DNA of 31,837 nt from NCBI GenBank assembly GCA_036656795.1, contig JAVXHR010000020.1:1-31837 (forward strand), in the 5' to 3' direction. A program made the translations under genes and the position numbers. How positions within the stretch are numbered: position 1 is the first letter of the stretch; every line of letters begins with the position of its first letter. This document shows, in pieces, positions 25,176 to 31,837 of the stretch. The notes beneath the pieces are model-generated. The model worked only from the letters and a program-made list of their open reading frames with translations. It was not told where the DNA came from and searched no databases. Source of the DNA: CAUPWF01 sp036656795 (GTDB lineage Bacteria; Bacillota; Clostridia; Lachnospirales; Lachnospiraceae).

Positions 25176-25592
25176 ATGAAATTTGAAAATCTATTAGAAT
25201 TAATTCAAGCAGTTTCTCATTCGAATCTTACGTCTTTGGAATATGAAGAGGGAGAAACAAAGATTAAGATGAAAGCCGGAGCAGTAGTTGGGCAAGGGAC
25301 TGTTCCGACAGAAATCAGAGGAATTTCGGAATTCAATCAAAATATATCAGACGATAAAGGAAATCTGATTACGTGTCCTTTGGTAGGGACTTTTTATGCG
25401 GCGTCTTCAGAAGAAGCAGCTCCTTTTGTTCAAGTTGGGGATACGGTAAAAAAAGGACAGATATTGGGGATTGTGGAAGCAATGAAACTGATGAACGAGA
25501 TTGAGAGTGAGTATGATGGTGTGGTAACAAAAGTATTGGTTGAAAATGGAACAGCAGTGGAGTATGGACAGCCACTGTTTGCTATATTATAG
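25176..25592 (+). CDS. accB: Acetyl-CoA carboxylase biotin carboxyl carrier protein (AccB)
   Basis: The protein has 138 residues. The C-terminal biotinyl domain has the attachment lysine K104 in EAMKLMNEIE and the preceding LVGTFYAASSEEAAPFVQVG thumb region. The N-terminal part (FENLLELIQAV) is the usual dimerisation/linker segment. GAGAGG upstream fits ATG 25176; the ATG at 25158 overlaps that site and only adds MKERKT. It carries carboxybiotin between AccC and the AccDA transferase. Confidence 0.95.
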   Translation: MKFENLLELIQAVSHSNLTSLEYEEGETKIKMKAGAVVGQGTVPTEIRGISEFNQNISDDKGNLITCPLVGTFYAASSEEAAPFVQVGDTVKKGQILGIVEAMKLMNEIESEYDGVVTKVLVENGTAVEYGQPLFAIL

Positions 25593-25604
25593 GGGGAATA
25601 CCAG

Positions 25605-26027
25605 ATGTTAAATATTAAAGAAATAGAAGCAATTATTCCACATCGTCACCCATTCTTATTAATAGATTATATTGAGGAATATGAGCCGGGTGTTCGTGCA
25701 GTGGGGTATAAATGCGTGACTTACAGAGAAGACTTTTTTAAGGGACATTTTCCACAAGAACCGGTTATGCCGGGAGTGTTGACGATTGAAGCATTAGCAC
25801 AAGTTGGAGCAGTTGCAATTCTTAGTAAAGAAGAGAATCAAGGAAAAGTTGCTTATTTTGGTGGAATTGATAAGTGCAGATTCAAAGGGAAAGTAATTCC
25901 GGGAGATAAATTACGCTTAGAAACTACCATTATAAAACAAAAAGGTCCACTTGGAGTCGGCAAAGCAATTGCCAGTGTAGATGGGAAAATAGTGGCCAGT
26001 GCAGAACTTACATTTATGGTTGGATAG
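25605..26027 (+). CDS. fabZ: 3-hydroxyacyl-ACP dehydratase (FabZ)
   Basis: The protein has 140 residues in a single hot-dog fold. It dehydrates 3-hydroxyacyl-ACP to trans-2-enoyl-ACP. The active pair is H48 (KGHFPQEPVMPG) and E62 (TIEALAQ), with IPHRHPFLLID at the N-terminus. It is the only dehydratase in the locus, and no separate FabA, FabN or FabM isomerase is nearby. That leaves open how cis double bonds are formed. The ATG follows AGGGGGA and lies 12 nt after accB. Confidence 0.96.
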   Translation: MLNIKEIEAIIPHRHPFLLIDYIEEYEPGVRAVGYKCVTYREDFFKGHFPQEPVMPGVLTIEALAQVGAVAILSKEENQGKVAYFGGIDKCRFKGKVIPGDKLRLETTIIKQKGPLGVGKAIASVDGKIVASAELTFMVG

Positions 26028-26035
26028 GAGAAACA

Positions 26036-27370
26036 ATGATTAAAAAAGTATTGATTGCAAATCGAGGAGAGATTGCGGTACGAATTATTCGTGGCTGTCG
26101 AGAACTGGGAATTGAAACAGTGGCGGTGTATTCAGAAGTAGATAAAGATGCACTTCATACGCAACTTGCCGATGAGGCTATCTGTATTGGACCAGCAGCA
26201 CTTGCAGAGAGTTATCTGAATATGGAACGCATCATCAGTGCTACCTTTATATCAGGAGCAGATGCGATTCACCCGGGGTTTGGATTTCTGTCAGAAAATA
26301 GCAAGTTTGTAGAATTATGCGAACAGTGTAATATTACATTTATCGGACCGGACGCAAAGACGATTCAACGTATGGGGCATAAATCAGAAGCACGTAAAAC
26401 TATGGTTGCGGCTGGGGTTCCGGTTATTCCGGGCAGTACAGGTGCCATTGATAATGTGGAGAGTGGATTGCAAATAGCGGAAGAAATCGGATATCCGGTC
26501 ATAGTAAAGGCAGCATTAGGTGGTGGTGGAAAAGGAATGCGTGTTGCGAATACACAGGAAGAATTTGCAACAGCGTTTACAACTGCAAGAAAAGAAGCAC
26601 TTATGGCATTTGGTGATGATACCATGTACCTAGAGCATTATGTATTACACCCAAGACATATTGAGATGCAGATTCTTGGAGATGTGAAAGGTAATGTAAT
26701 CTATCTTGGAGAACGGGACTGTTCTATACAGCGTAATCATCAGAAGATGATAGAAGAAGCGCCATCGGCGGTATTGAGTGAAGAATTAAGAAAAAAAATG
26801 GGAGAAGCTGCAGTAAAAGCGGCCAAAGCCGTTGGATATGTGAATGCGGGAACTATAGAATTTCTATTGGAAAAAACAGGTAATTTTTATTTTATGGAGA
26901 TGAACACAAGAATCCAGGTAGAGCATCCGGTTACAGAATGTGTTACCGGAATTGATTTGATAAAAGAACAGATCCGTATTGCAGATGGAAAGCCACTTTC
27001 TTATGCACAAGAGGATATACAGATCACGGGGCACGCAATTGAATGTCGTATCAATGCGGAAAGTCCGGCACATAATTTCAGACCATCACCGGGGACAATT
27101 ACAGATGTGTATCTGCCGGGTGGTAAAGGAGTACGTGTGGATTCTGCAATCTACAGTGGCTATACAGTGTCACCTTATTATGATTCGATGTTAGCAAAAT
27201 TAATTGTACATGCTAAAAACCGAGAAGAAGCAGTGAAAAAGATGCAGAGTGCATTGGGCGAAGTAATTATTGAGGGAATAGAAACCAATGTGGATTATCA
27301 ATATGAGATTGTAAATCATCCGGATTTTATTGCCGGAAATATTGATATTGATTTTATTGAAAAGATGTAG
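26036..27370 (+). CDS. accC: Acetyl-CoA carboxylase biotin carboxylase (AccC)
   Basis: The protein has 444 residues in an ATP-grasp fold. It carboxylates the biotin on AccB using bicarbonate and ATP. Typical segments are the N-terminal KKVLIANRGEIAVRIIRGCR, the glycine-rich loop GGGGKGMRV, and the active-site region FYFMEMNTRIQVEHPVTE. Length is normal. A GGAGAAAC site precedes the ATG, 8 nt after fabZ. Confidence 0.97.
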   Translation: MIKKVLIANRGEIAVRIIRGCRELGIETVAVYSEVDKDALHTQLADEAICIGPAALAESYLNMERIISATFISGADAIHPGFGFLSENSKFVELCEQCNITFIGPDAKTIQRMGHKSEARKTMVAAGVPVIPGSTGAIDNVESGLQIAEEIGYPVIVKAALGGGGKGMRVANTQEEFATAFTTARKEALMAFGDDTMYLEHYVLHPRHIEMQILGDVKGNVIYLGERDCSIQRNHQKMIEEAPSAVLSEELRKKMGEAAVKAAKAVGYVNAGTIEFLLEKTGNFYFMEMNTRIQVEHPVTECVTGIDLIKEQIRIADGKPLSYAQEDIQITGHAIECRINAESPAHNFRPSPGTITDVYLPGGKGVRVDSAIYSGYTVSPYYDSMLAKLIVHAKNREEAVKKMQSALGEVIIEGIETNVDYQYEIVNHPDFIAGNIDIDFIEKM

Positions 27371-27382
27371 AGGTGAAGTGCA

Positions 27383-29092
27383 TTGAAGTTGCAAGATATG
27401 TTTAAAAAGACTCGTAAAAAAAATTATATTCCGTTGAAAAATCCAGGAGAACAACCGGAAGTACCGGAAGGGCTTTGGCGTAAATGCAATAAGTGTAAAG
27501 CAGCTGTTTTAACGCAAACGGTGAAAGATAACTACTATATTTGTCCTCAGTGCAAGGGCTATTTTCGAATGCATGCTTTTCGTAGAATTGAATTAATTAC
27601 AGAACCTGATACTTTTGAACAATGGGATGTTGGCTTGACGGCACATAATCCTTTGGGGTATCATGGATATGAAGACAAATTAGAGTCATTGCGTCAAAAA
27701 ACAGGATTAGATGAGGCTGTGATTACTGGAAAAGCCATGATTGGAAATCTGCCTATTGCATTAGCTGTATGTGATGGACGGTTTTTAATGGCAAGCATGG
27801 GAGAGGTAGTAGGAGAAAAACTTACAAGAGCTATTGAACGTGCAACCAAGGAAACACTTCCATTAATTGTGTTTGCGTGTTCAGGTGGAGCTAGAATGCA
27901 GGAAGGTATCGTTTCTCTTATGCAGATGGCAAAGACTTCGGCAGCGTTAAAACGTCATAGTGATGCAGGGAATCTATATATATCGGTTCTTACAGACCCT
28001 ACTATGGGAGGTGTGACAGCTAGTTTTGCAATGCTTGGTGATGTGATTCTTGCAGAACCCAAAGCATTAATTGGCTTTGCAGGACCACGAGTGATTGAAC
28101 AGACAATTGGTCAAAAATTACCAGAAGGTTTTCAACGAGCTGAGTTTTTATTAGAGCACGGATTTATCGATGCAATCATACCGCGAGAGCAAATGAAACA
28201 GACGCTTTTAGACATATTGAAACTACATGAATCTGTTCCAAAGGAACAGATGTTAGAGAAGTGGAAAGAAAAAAGTGCATCTTGTTCAGTAAGCTCGGCA
28301 GAACAAGATGCGTTGACAGACTGGGAGCGTGTGCAGATATCAAGACGCAAGGACCGACCGGTTGGAGAAGATTATATTCGAGAATTGTTTACAGATTTCA
28401 TAGAATTGCATGGAGACAGATATTATCAGGATGATCATGCAATTATAGGTGGAATTGCAAGATATGCGGGGATTCCGGTGACGGTAATTGCTCAGTCTAA
28501 AGGAAAAAATACAAAAGAAAATGTTGCAAGAAATTTTGGAATGCCTTCTCCGGAAGGGTATCGAAAAGCACTTCGATTGATGAAGCAGGCGGAGAAATTC
28601 AATCGTCCTATTATTTGTTTTGTAGATACACCAGGTGCTTTCTGTGGGTTAGAAGCAGAAGAACGTGGGCAAGGAGAAGCAATTGCAAGAAATCTTTATG
28701 AGATGTCAGGATTAAAAGTGCCAGTGCTTTCTATCGTAATTGGAGAAGGAGGAAGTGGTGGTGCGCTTGCGATGGCGGTTGCAGATGAAGTTTGGATGTT
28801 GGAGAATGCAATATATTCTATACTTTCACCGGAAGGATATGCATCTATCTTATGGAAAGATAGCAAGCGAGCTCAAGAAGCTGCAGGTGTCATGAAGTTG
28901 ACAGCGAAACATCTGATGAATATGGGGATGATCGAACAGGTCATAAAAGAACCGGAGCATTACACAAGAGAACAGCTAGATGAGGTGTGTGATTTATTGC
29001 ATCTTCAGATGCATAGATTTTTGGAACAATATCGAAAGTTGGATGCGATAGAAATAGTGGAACATCGATATAAACGTTTTCGCAACATGTAA
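27383..29092 (+). CDS. accDA: Fused acetyl-CoA carboxylase carboxyltransferase beta-alpha (AccD-AccA)
   Basis: The protein has 569 residues. It transfers the carboxyl group from biotin to acetyl-CoA to give malonyl-CoA. Residues 1-~300 are AccD with the four-cysteine zinc site C35, C38, C54 and C57, and GVTASFAMLGDVILAEP. From ~315 to the end it is AccA (DRYYQDDHAIIGGIA, IGEGGSGGALA). Most bacteria encode these as two genes; here they form one chain with a short linker rich in Ser/Ala/Gln (~300-315). The start is most likely TTG at 27383, which has AGGTGA 6 nt upstream; ATG 27398 is the next option. Confidence 0.93.
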   Translation: MKLQDMFKKTRKKNYIPLKNPGEQPEVPEGLWRKCNKCKAAVLTQTVKDNYYICPQCKGYFRMHAFRRIELITEPDTFEQWDVGLTAHNPLGYHGYEDKLESLRQKTGLDEAVITGKAMIGNLPIALAVCDGRFLMASMGEVVGEKLTRAIERATKETLPLIVFACSGGARMQEGIVSLMQMAKTSAALKRHSDAGNLYISVLTDPTMGGVTASFAMLGDVILAEPKALIGFAGPRVIEQTIGQKLPEGFQRAEFLLEHGFIDAIIPREQMKQTLLDILKLHESVPKEQMLEKWKEKSASCSVSSAEQDALTDWERVQISRRKDRPVGEDYIRELFTDFIELHGDRYYQDDHAIIGGIARYAGIPVTVIAQSKGKNTKENVARNFGMPSPEGYRKALRLMKQAEKFNRPIICFVDTPGAFCGLEAEERGQGEAIARNLYEMSGLKVPVLSIVIGEGGSGGALAMAVADEVWMLENAIYSILSPEGYASILWKDSKRAQEAAGVMKLTAKHLMNMGMIEQVIKEPEHYTREQLDEVCDLLHLQMHRFLEQYRKLDAIEIVEHRYKRFRNM

Positions 29093-29104
29093 GAGGGGAT
29101 AAAT

Positions 29105-30166
29105 ATGAATATGAAACATAGAGAGTTAAAGATTGGGGATTTGACGGCCTCGATTCCGCTGGTGCAGGGTGGAATGGGGGTTGGCATTAGCCTGGGTGGT
29201 CTAGCGGGAGCGGTGGCAAAAGAAGGTGCTGTCGGAATTATATCTGCTGCGCAGATTGGGTTTCGCGAACCGGATTTTGATCAAGATGCTTTGGCTTGCA
29301 ATTTATTAGCGATGGAGAAAGAATATAACAAAGCTAGAAGTATTGCTCCTCATGGTATTATAGGATTCAATATTATGGTTGCAATGCAGCATTATAAAGA
29401 ATATGTGGAGCAAGCAGTGAAATTAGGGGTAGACCTTATTATCTCAGGGGCAGGACTACCAACAGAACTACCGGATTATGTAGATGGCTCTGATGTAAAG
29501 ATCCTTCCCATTGTATCTACGGCAAAGTCTGCAAGTGTTATCTTGCGTTACTGGTATAAGAAATATAAAAGGACAGCAGATGCAGTTGTAATTGAGGGAC
29601 CGGAAGCCGGTGGGCATCTTGGATTTAAGAGAGAACAATTAGAACAATATACAAAGCCGGTATATGAACAGGAGATACAGGAGATTATCAAGGTCATACA
29701 TTCTTATGAAGAAACTTGTGGTTGCCATATCCCAGTGATTCTAGCCGGTGGGATTCATACGAGGGGGCAAGTTGAGCAAGCGTTGATGTCGGGAGCGGAT
29801 GCAGTGCAGGTGGCAAGTGCATTTATTACAACGGAGGAATGTGATGCTGCTGTGGGATATAAAGCCTGCTATCTAAATGTTAAGAAAGAAGATATTGTGA
29901 TTGTGAAGAGTCCGGTAGGGATGCCGGGACGTGCAATTCGTAATTCATTTATTAAAAAAATAGATGCGGGAGAGAAGATCCCTCTGGATAAATGTCATCA
30001 ATGTCTTCGTACCTGTGATAAAGCGAAGATACCATATTGTATTACAGATGCGTTGATACATGCCGCAAAAGGCGAGGTAGATGATGGTCTGTTATTCTGT
30101 GGCGCAAATGCGTATGAGGAAACCCGAATGAAAACGGTAAAAGAGATTATAGAGTCTTTAATGTAG
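29105..30166 (+). CDS. FabK/nitronate monooxygenase superfamily flavoprotein with C-terminal Cys cluster (FabX-like)
   Basis: The protein has 353 residues in an FMN TIM barrel: VQGGMGVGISLGGLAG at the N-terminus, catalytic-type H171 in EGPEAGGHLGF, and phosphate site IPVILAGGIHTRGQ. Unlike FabK it has an extra C-terminal region with C297, C300, C304 and C312 (CX2CX3CX7C), followed by TDALIHAAKG. This pattern suits a [4Fe-4S] cluster. The same combination of FMN barrel and Fe-S cluster occurs in Helicobacter FabX, which dehydrogenates and isomerises acyl-ACP to make unsaturated fatty acids. The position at the end of the fab operon, just before fabT, supports a role in fatty acid synthesis. 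Plain annotation as nitronate monooxygenase would miss this. Family membership is confident; the FabX-type reaction is an inference. Confidence 0.85.
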   Translation: MNMKHRELKIGDLTASIPLVQGGMGVGISLGGLAGAVAKEGAVGIISAAQIGFREPDFDQDALACNLLAMEKEYNKARSIAPHGIIGFNIMVAMQHYKEYVEQAVKLGVDLIISGAGLPTELPDYVDGSDVKILPIVSTAKSASVILRYWYKKYKRTADAVVIEGPEAGGHLGFKREQLEQYTKPVYEQEIQEIIKVIHSYEETCGCHIPVILAGGIHTRGQVEQALMSGADAVQVASAFITTEECDAAVGYKACYLNVKKEDIVIVKSPVGMPGRAIRNSFIKKIDAGEKIPLDKCHQCLRTCDKAKIPYCITDALIHAAKGEVDDGLLFCGANAYEETRMKTVKEIIESLM

Positions 30167-30217
30167 TTAGCTGCGGAATAAGAGGGGCAAAATGTAAAGT
30201 GGGAAGGAGAGCAATCA

Positions 30218-30652
30218 GTGAATACATATGATACAATTAATGACGTTTTGGTTCATTTGTTTAATGAAATATGGGAACTGGAATCAAAAGCCATTATTAC
30301 GGAGGAGTTTAAAGATATTAGTAATAATGATATGCATATTATTGAGGCTATCGGATTGGGTAAGGGCAAGAATATGTCTTTGATAGCAAAACACCTTAAT
30401 ATCACTGTGGGTTCGCTGACTACTTCTATGACAGGGTTGGTAAAAAAGCAGTATGTTCTGCGAGAGCGAAGTGAGGAAGACCGTCGTATGGTGAATATCT
30501 GCCTTACTGCCAAGGGTGAAAAAGCTTATGAACATCATCGGAATTTCCACTATCAGATGATAGGGGCAGTTATGGAACGTTTGAAAGATGATGAACAAAT
30601 TGTGCTCGTAAAGACCTTGAAAGGGTTGGCAGAATTCTTTCGAACATATTAG
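30218..30652 (+). CDS. fabT: MarR-family fatty acid synthesis repressor (FabT)
   Basis: The protein has 144 residues. It resembles streptococcal FabT in length and layout: FKDISNNDMHIIEAIGLGKG in helix 2-3, a winged-helix reading part SLTTSMTGLVKKQYV, and wing RERSEEDRRMVNICLTAKG. FabT binds ANTTTGAT-type palindromes and represses fab genes when bound to acyl-ACP. A matching palindrome sits on the fabH promoter 10 kb upstream. It starts with GTG at 30218, and AAGGAGAG lies 6 nt upstream. In streptococci fabT is near the front of the cluster; here it is last. No separate promoter or operator is visible in the 51 nt in front of it. Confidence 0.88.
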   Translation: MNTYDTINDVLVHLFNEIWELESKAIITEEFKDISNNDMHIIEAIGLGKGKNMSLIAKHLNITVGSLTTSMTGLVKKQYVLRERSEEDRRMVNICLTAKGEKAYEHHRNFHYQMIGAVMERLKDDEQIVLVKTLKGLAEFFRTY

Positions 30653-30676
30653 TGTTATAGAGACGGCTATTTTAAA

Positions 30677-31687
30677 TTAATTTTTATTTTTTTTCTTTCG
30701 ATTTAGAAAGATTACTAACCATAATAAGAGAAGATTAATGATAAATATGATATATCCTGCCCATGCCTTATAGTTGCTTTTTGCAACTTGTGGTTTGGGC
30801 TTTTGCATTTCTTTTGTATTCTTGTTTACAGTACTTTCCTTTTTTGTGGATTCAAAGGAGTTTATATCTATCTGTTCTTCTATTAGGTTCTGAATCAATT
30901 GTTGTCCTTCTTGATTGGGGTGAAGCCCATCAGACTGGGTATGTTCAGCAATAGAAGAATCAAATAAGTCAATGGCAATATAATGATATTCTTCAGAGCT
31001 TTGTTCTATAATCCGATTCATTTTCTTGATAATATTTTCTACAACAATGTTTAAAGTACCCGGTAATTCCATCTTGTTTACAGGATTATAGATAGTTGTT
31101 ACGATAAGTTGTGCATCTGTTTTGCGATAGTTTGCAATGGTCTGCATTGCTTGTATCCATTGTTCTTCAAAAGAATTATAATCCCAAGAACCAATAGCCC
31201 CAATTACTTTTACCAACAACAAGGGATTCTTTGTAACTTCAGTTTGCAAGGAAAGTAGTGCTTCATCTACGGTTTTAAAATGCTGTCTGTTGCCTAAAAT
31301 TTCTCTGGTCACTTGCTTAAATTTATTCATCAAATCATTAGCTCCAATAGTTACGGTAATAACATCTGCTTTTTGCAGGCTATCTATAACTTCGGGCTGT
31401 GTTAAAAAGGTGGTATTTAACTTCGCGGTGGTAAGACCATTTTTGGCATAGCTTGAAAGAATGGTCTGTCTGTTGCTAATTAATTCCAAATCAGTTGTAA
31501 TTAGCTGGGGATAGGCAATAAGTTTTGAACTCGTATCTAGTTGATAGCCATTGGCAATACTGTCTCCCAATGCCGTATAATAGATGGACTCGGATGTTGC
31601 TTCTTGGGCGTGTGCTGTGAAACTTAGTTGCATTACAAGCATGAAAATACTTGGGATTATATAACGCATTATTTTGTGAAACTTCAT
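30677..31687 (-). CDS. Secreted, membrane-anchored SGNH/GDSL-family hydrolase
   Basis: The protein has 336 residues from the preferred start. A signal peptide (MKFHKIMR, hydrophobic core, likely cut after AHA at residue ~27) leads to an SGNH hydrolase with S43 (ALGDSIANGY), block III TIGANDL and block V SDGLHPNQ. A C-terminal linker and a transmembrane helix (~305-330) with a lysine/arginine-rich tail (NRKKKNKN) anchor it outside the membrane. Such enzymes act as esterases or acyl hydrolases on lipids, glycans or peptidoglycan; the substrate is unknown. A longer start at 31759 has a stronger site (AGGGAGG), but it adds 24 residues in front of the signal peptide, and a promoter lies within those codons. 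The 3' end faces fabT convergently, 24 nt apart. Confidence 0.85.
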   Translation of the reverse strand: MKFHKIMRYIIPSIFMLVMQLSFTAHAQEATSESIYYTALGDSIANGYQLDTSSKLIAYPQLITTDLELISNRQTILSSYAKNGLTTAKLNTTFLTQPEVIDSLQKADVITVTIGANDLMNKFKQVTREILGNRQHFKTVDEALLSLQTEVTKNPLLLVKVIGAIGSWDYNSFEEQWIQAMQTIANYRKTDAQLIVTTIYNPVNKMELPGTLNIVVENIIKKMNRIIEQSSEEYHYIAIDLFDSSIAEHTQSDGLHPNQEGQQLIQNLIEEQIDINSFESTKKESTVNKNTKEMQKPKPQVAKSNYKAWAGYIIFIINLLLLWLVIFLNRKKKNKN

Positions 31688-31718
31688 AATCATCTCTTCT
31701 TTAACAATATTTCTTCTT

Positions 31719-31747
31719 ATCATACCAAGAGTGTCAACCATTATCAA
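31719..31747 (-). promoter_or_regulatory. Internal promoter candidate for the SGNH hydrolase
   Basis: On the minus strand TTGATA (31747-31742) and TATGAT (31724-31719) are 17 nt apart. An AAGAAGAG site follows, 6 nt before the ATG at 31687. This supports the shorter start. Confidence 0.5.
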
Positions 31748-31776
31748 CCATTTATACATAATTATCCTCCCTATTT

Positions 31777-31799
31777 GTTGACTAATTTAATAAGTTGAC
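31777..31799. repeat. Direct repeat GTTGAC
   Basis: GTTGAC occurs at 31777-31782 and 31794-31799, 17 nt apart start to start, upstream of the long-form start of the SGNH hydrolase. It could be a regulator-binding site; it is short enough to be chance. Confidence 0.3.
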
Positions 31800-31837
31800 G
31801 TTTCAAACGGGGGAAGGTTAAAAAGACACCAAAAGTT

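Noticed and set aside
30653..30676. Intrinsic terminator between fabT and the SGNH hydrolase
   Set aside because: T-rich sequence follows fabT, but the only stem (ATAG/CTAT) is too weak to call.
1..31837. CRISPR array, transposon or prophage genes
   Set aside because: No regularly spaced repeats, transposase, integrase or phage structural genes were seen; the content is chromosomal housekeeping and regulation.

Overview
The window reads as a chromosomal segment of a low-GC Gram-positive anaerobe of the class Clostridia, most likely family Lachnospiraceae. The basis is the AT-rich codon use, strong AGGAGG-type ribosome binding sites, a FabK/FabT type-II fatty acid synthesis locus with a fused AccD-AccA subunit, a ferredoxin-like aldo/keto reductase, and several hypothetical proteins of a Lachnospiraceae character. 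This is recognition by eye; no database search was possible. Almost every gene is on the + strand. The exceptions are the tRNA-Gly at the left edge and an SGNH hydrolase at the right edge.

Left part (1-6340): a minus-strand tRNA-Gly(CCC) with its own promoter is followed by a tight three-gene cluster: an ECF-transporter S component, a DUF1893 deaminase-fold protein and a 2x[4Fe-4S] aldo/keto reductase. Next come a large EvgS-like hybrid sensor kinase with two periplasmic-binding-type sensor domains and two receiver domains, and a small membrane protein of unknown function.

Middle part (6360-19940): an AGCS sodium:alanine/glycine symporter and a Ca2+-type P-type ATPase; a PepD dipeptidase followed directly by a membrane-anchored NERD-like protein; a PAS/GGDEF/GGDEF/EAL cyclic-di-GMP protein; an Sfp-type phosphopantetheinyl transferase; an HTH protein with an acidic linker, then a dNTP triphosphohydrolase; a terminator; a Lachnospiraceae-type hypothetical protein; tadA; and a perfect 44-nt palindrome that closes this part.

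Right part (19940-30660): a complete fatty acid synthesis operon in the order fabH-acpP-fabK-fabD-fabG-fabF-accB-fabZ-accC-accDA-fabX-like-fabT. It starts at an extended -10 promoter whose -10/+1 region is covered by a 17-nt palindrome that looks like a FabT operator. The last gene encodes a MarR protein that closely resembles streptococcal FabT, so the operon appears to encode its own repressor. The acyl-CoA carboxylase genes make malonyl-CoA, FabD/FabH/FabF/FabG/FabZ/FabK run the elongation cycle on AcpP, and the PPTase upstream could supply the ACP prosthetic group.

The most interesting candidate is the gene at 29105-30166. It is a second FMN/TIM-barrel protein of the FabK/nitronate monooxygenase superfamily, with a C-terminal CX2CX3CX7C cluster. 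It resembles the iron-sulfur flavoenzyme FabX of Helicobacter, and it sits in an operon with no visible FabA, FabM or FabN. It may therefore be the missing unsaturated-fatty-acid enzyme of this lineage. A minus-strand secreted, membrane-anchored SGNH/GDSL hydrolase ends the window.
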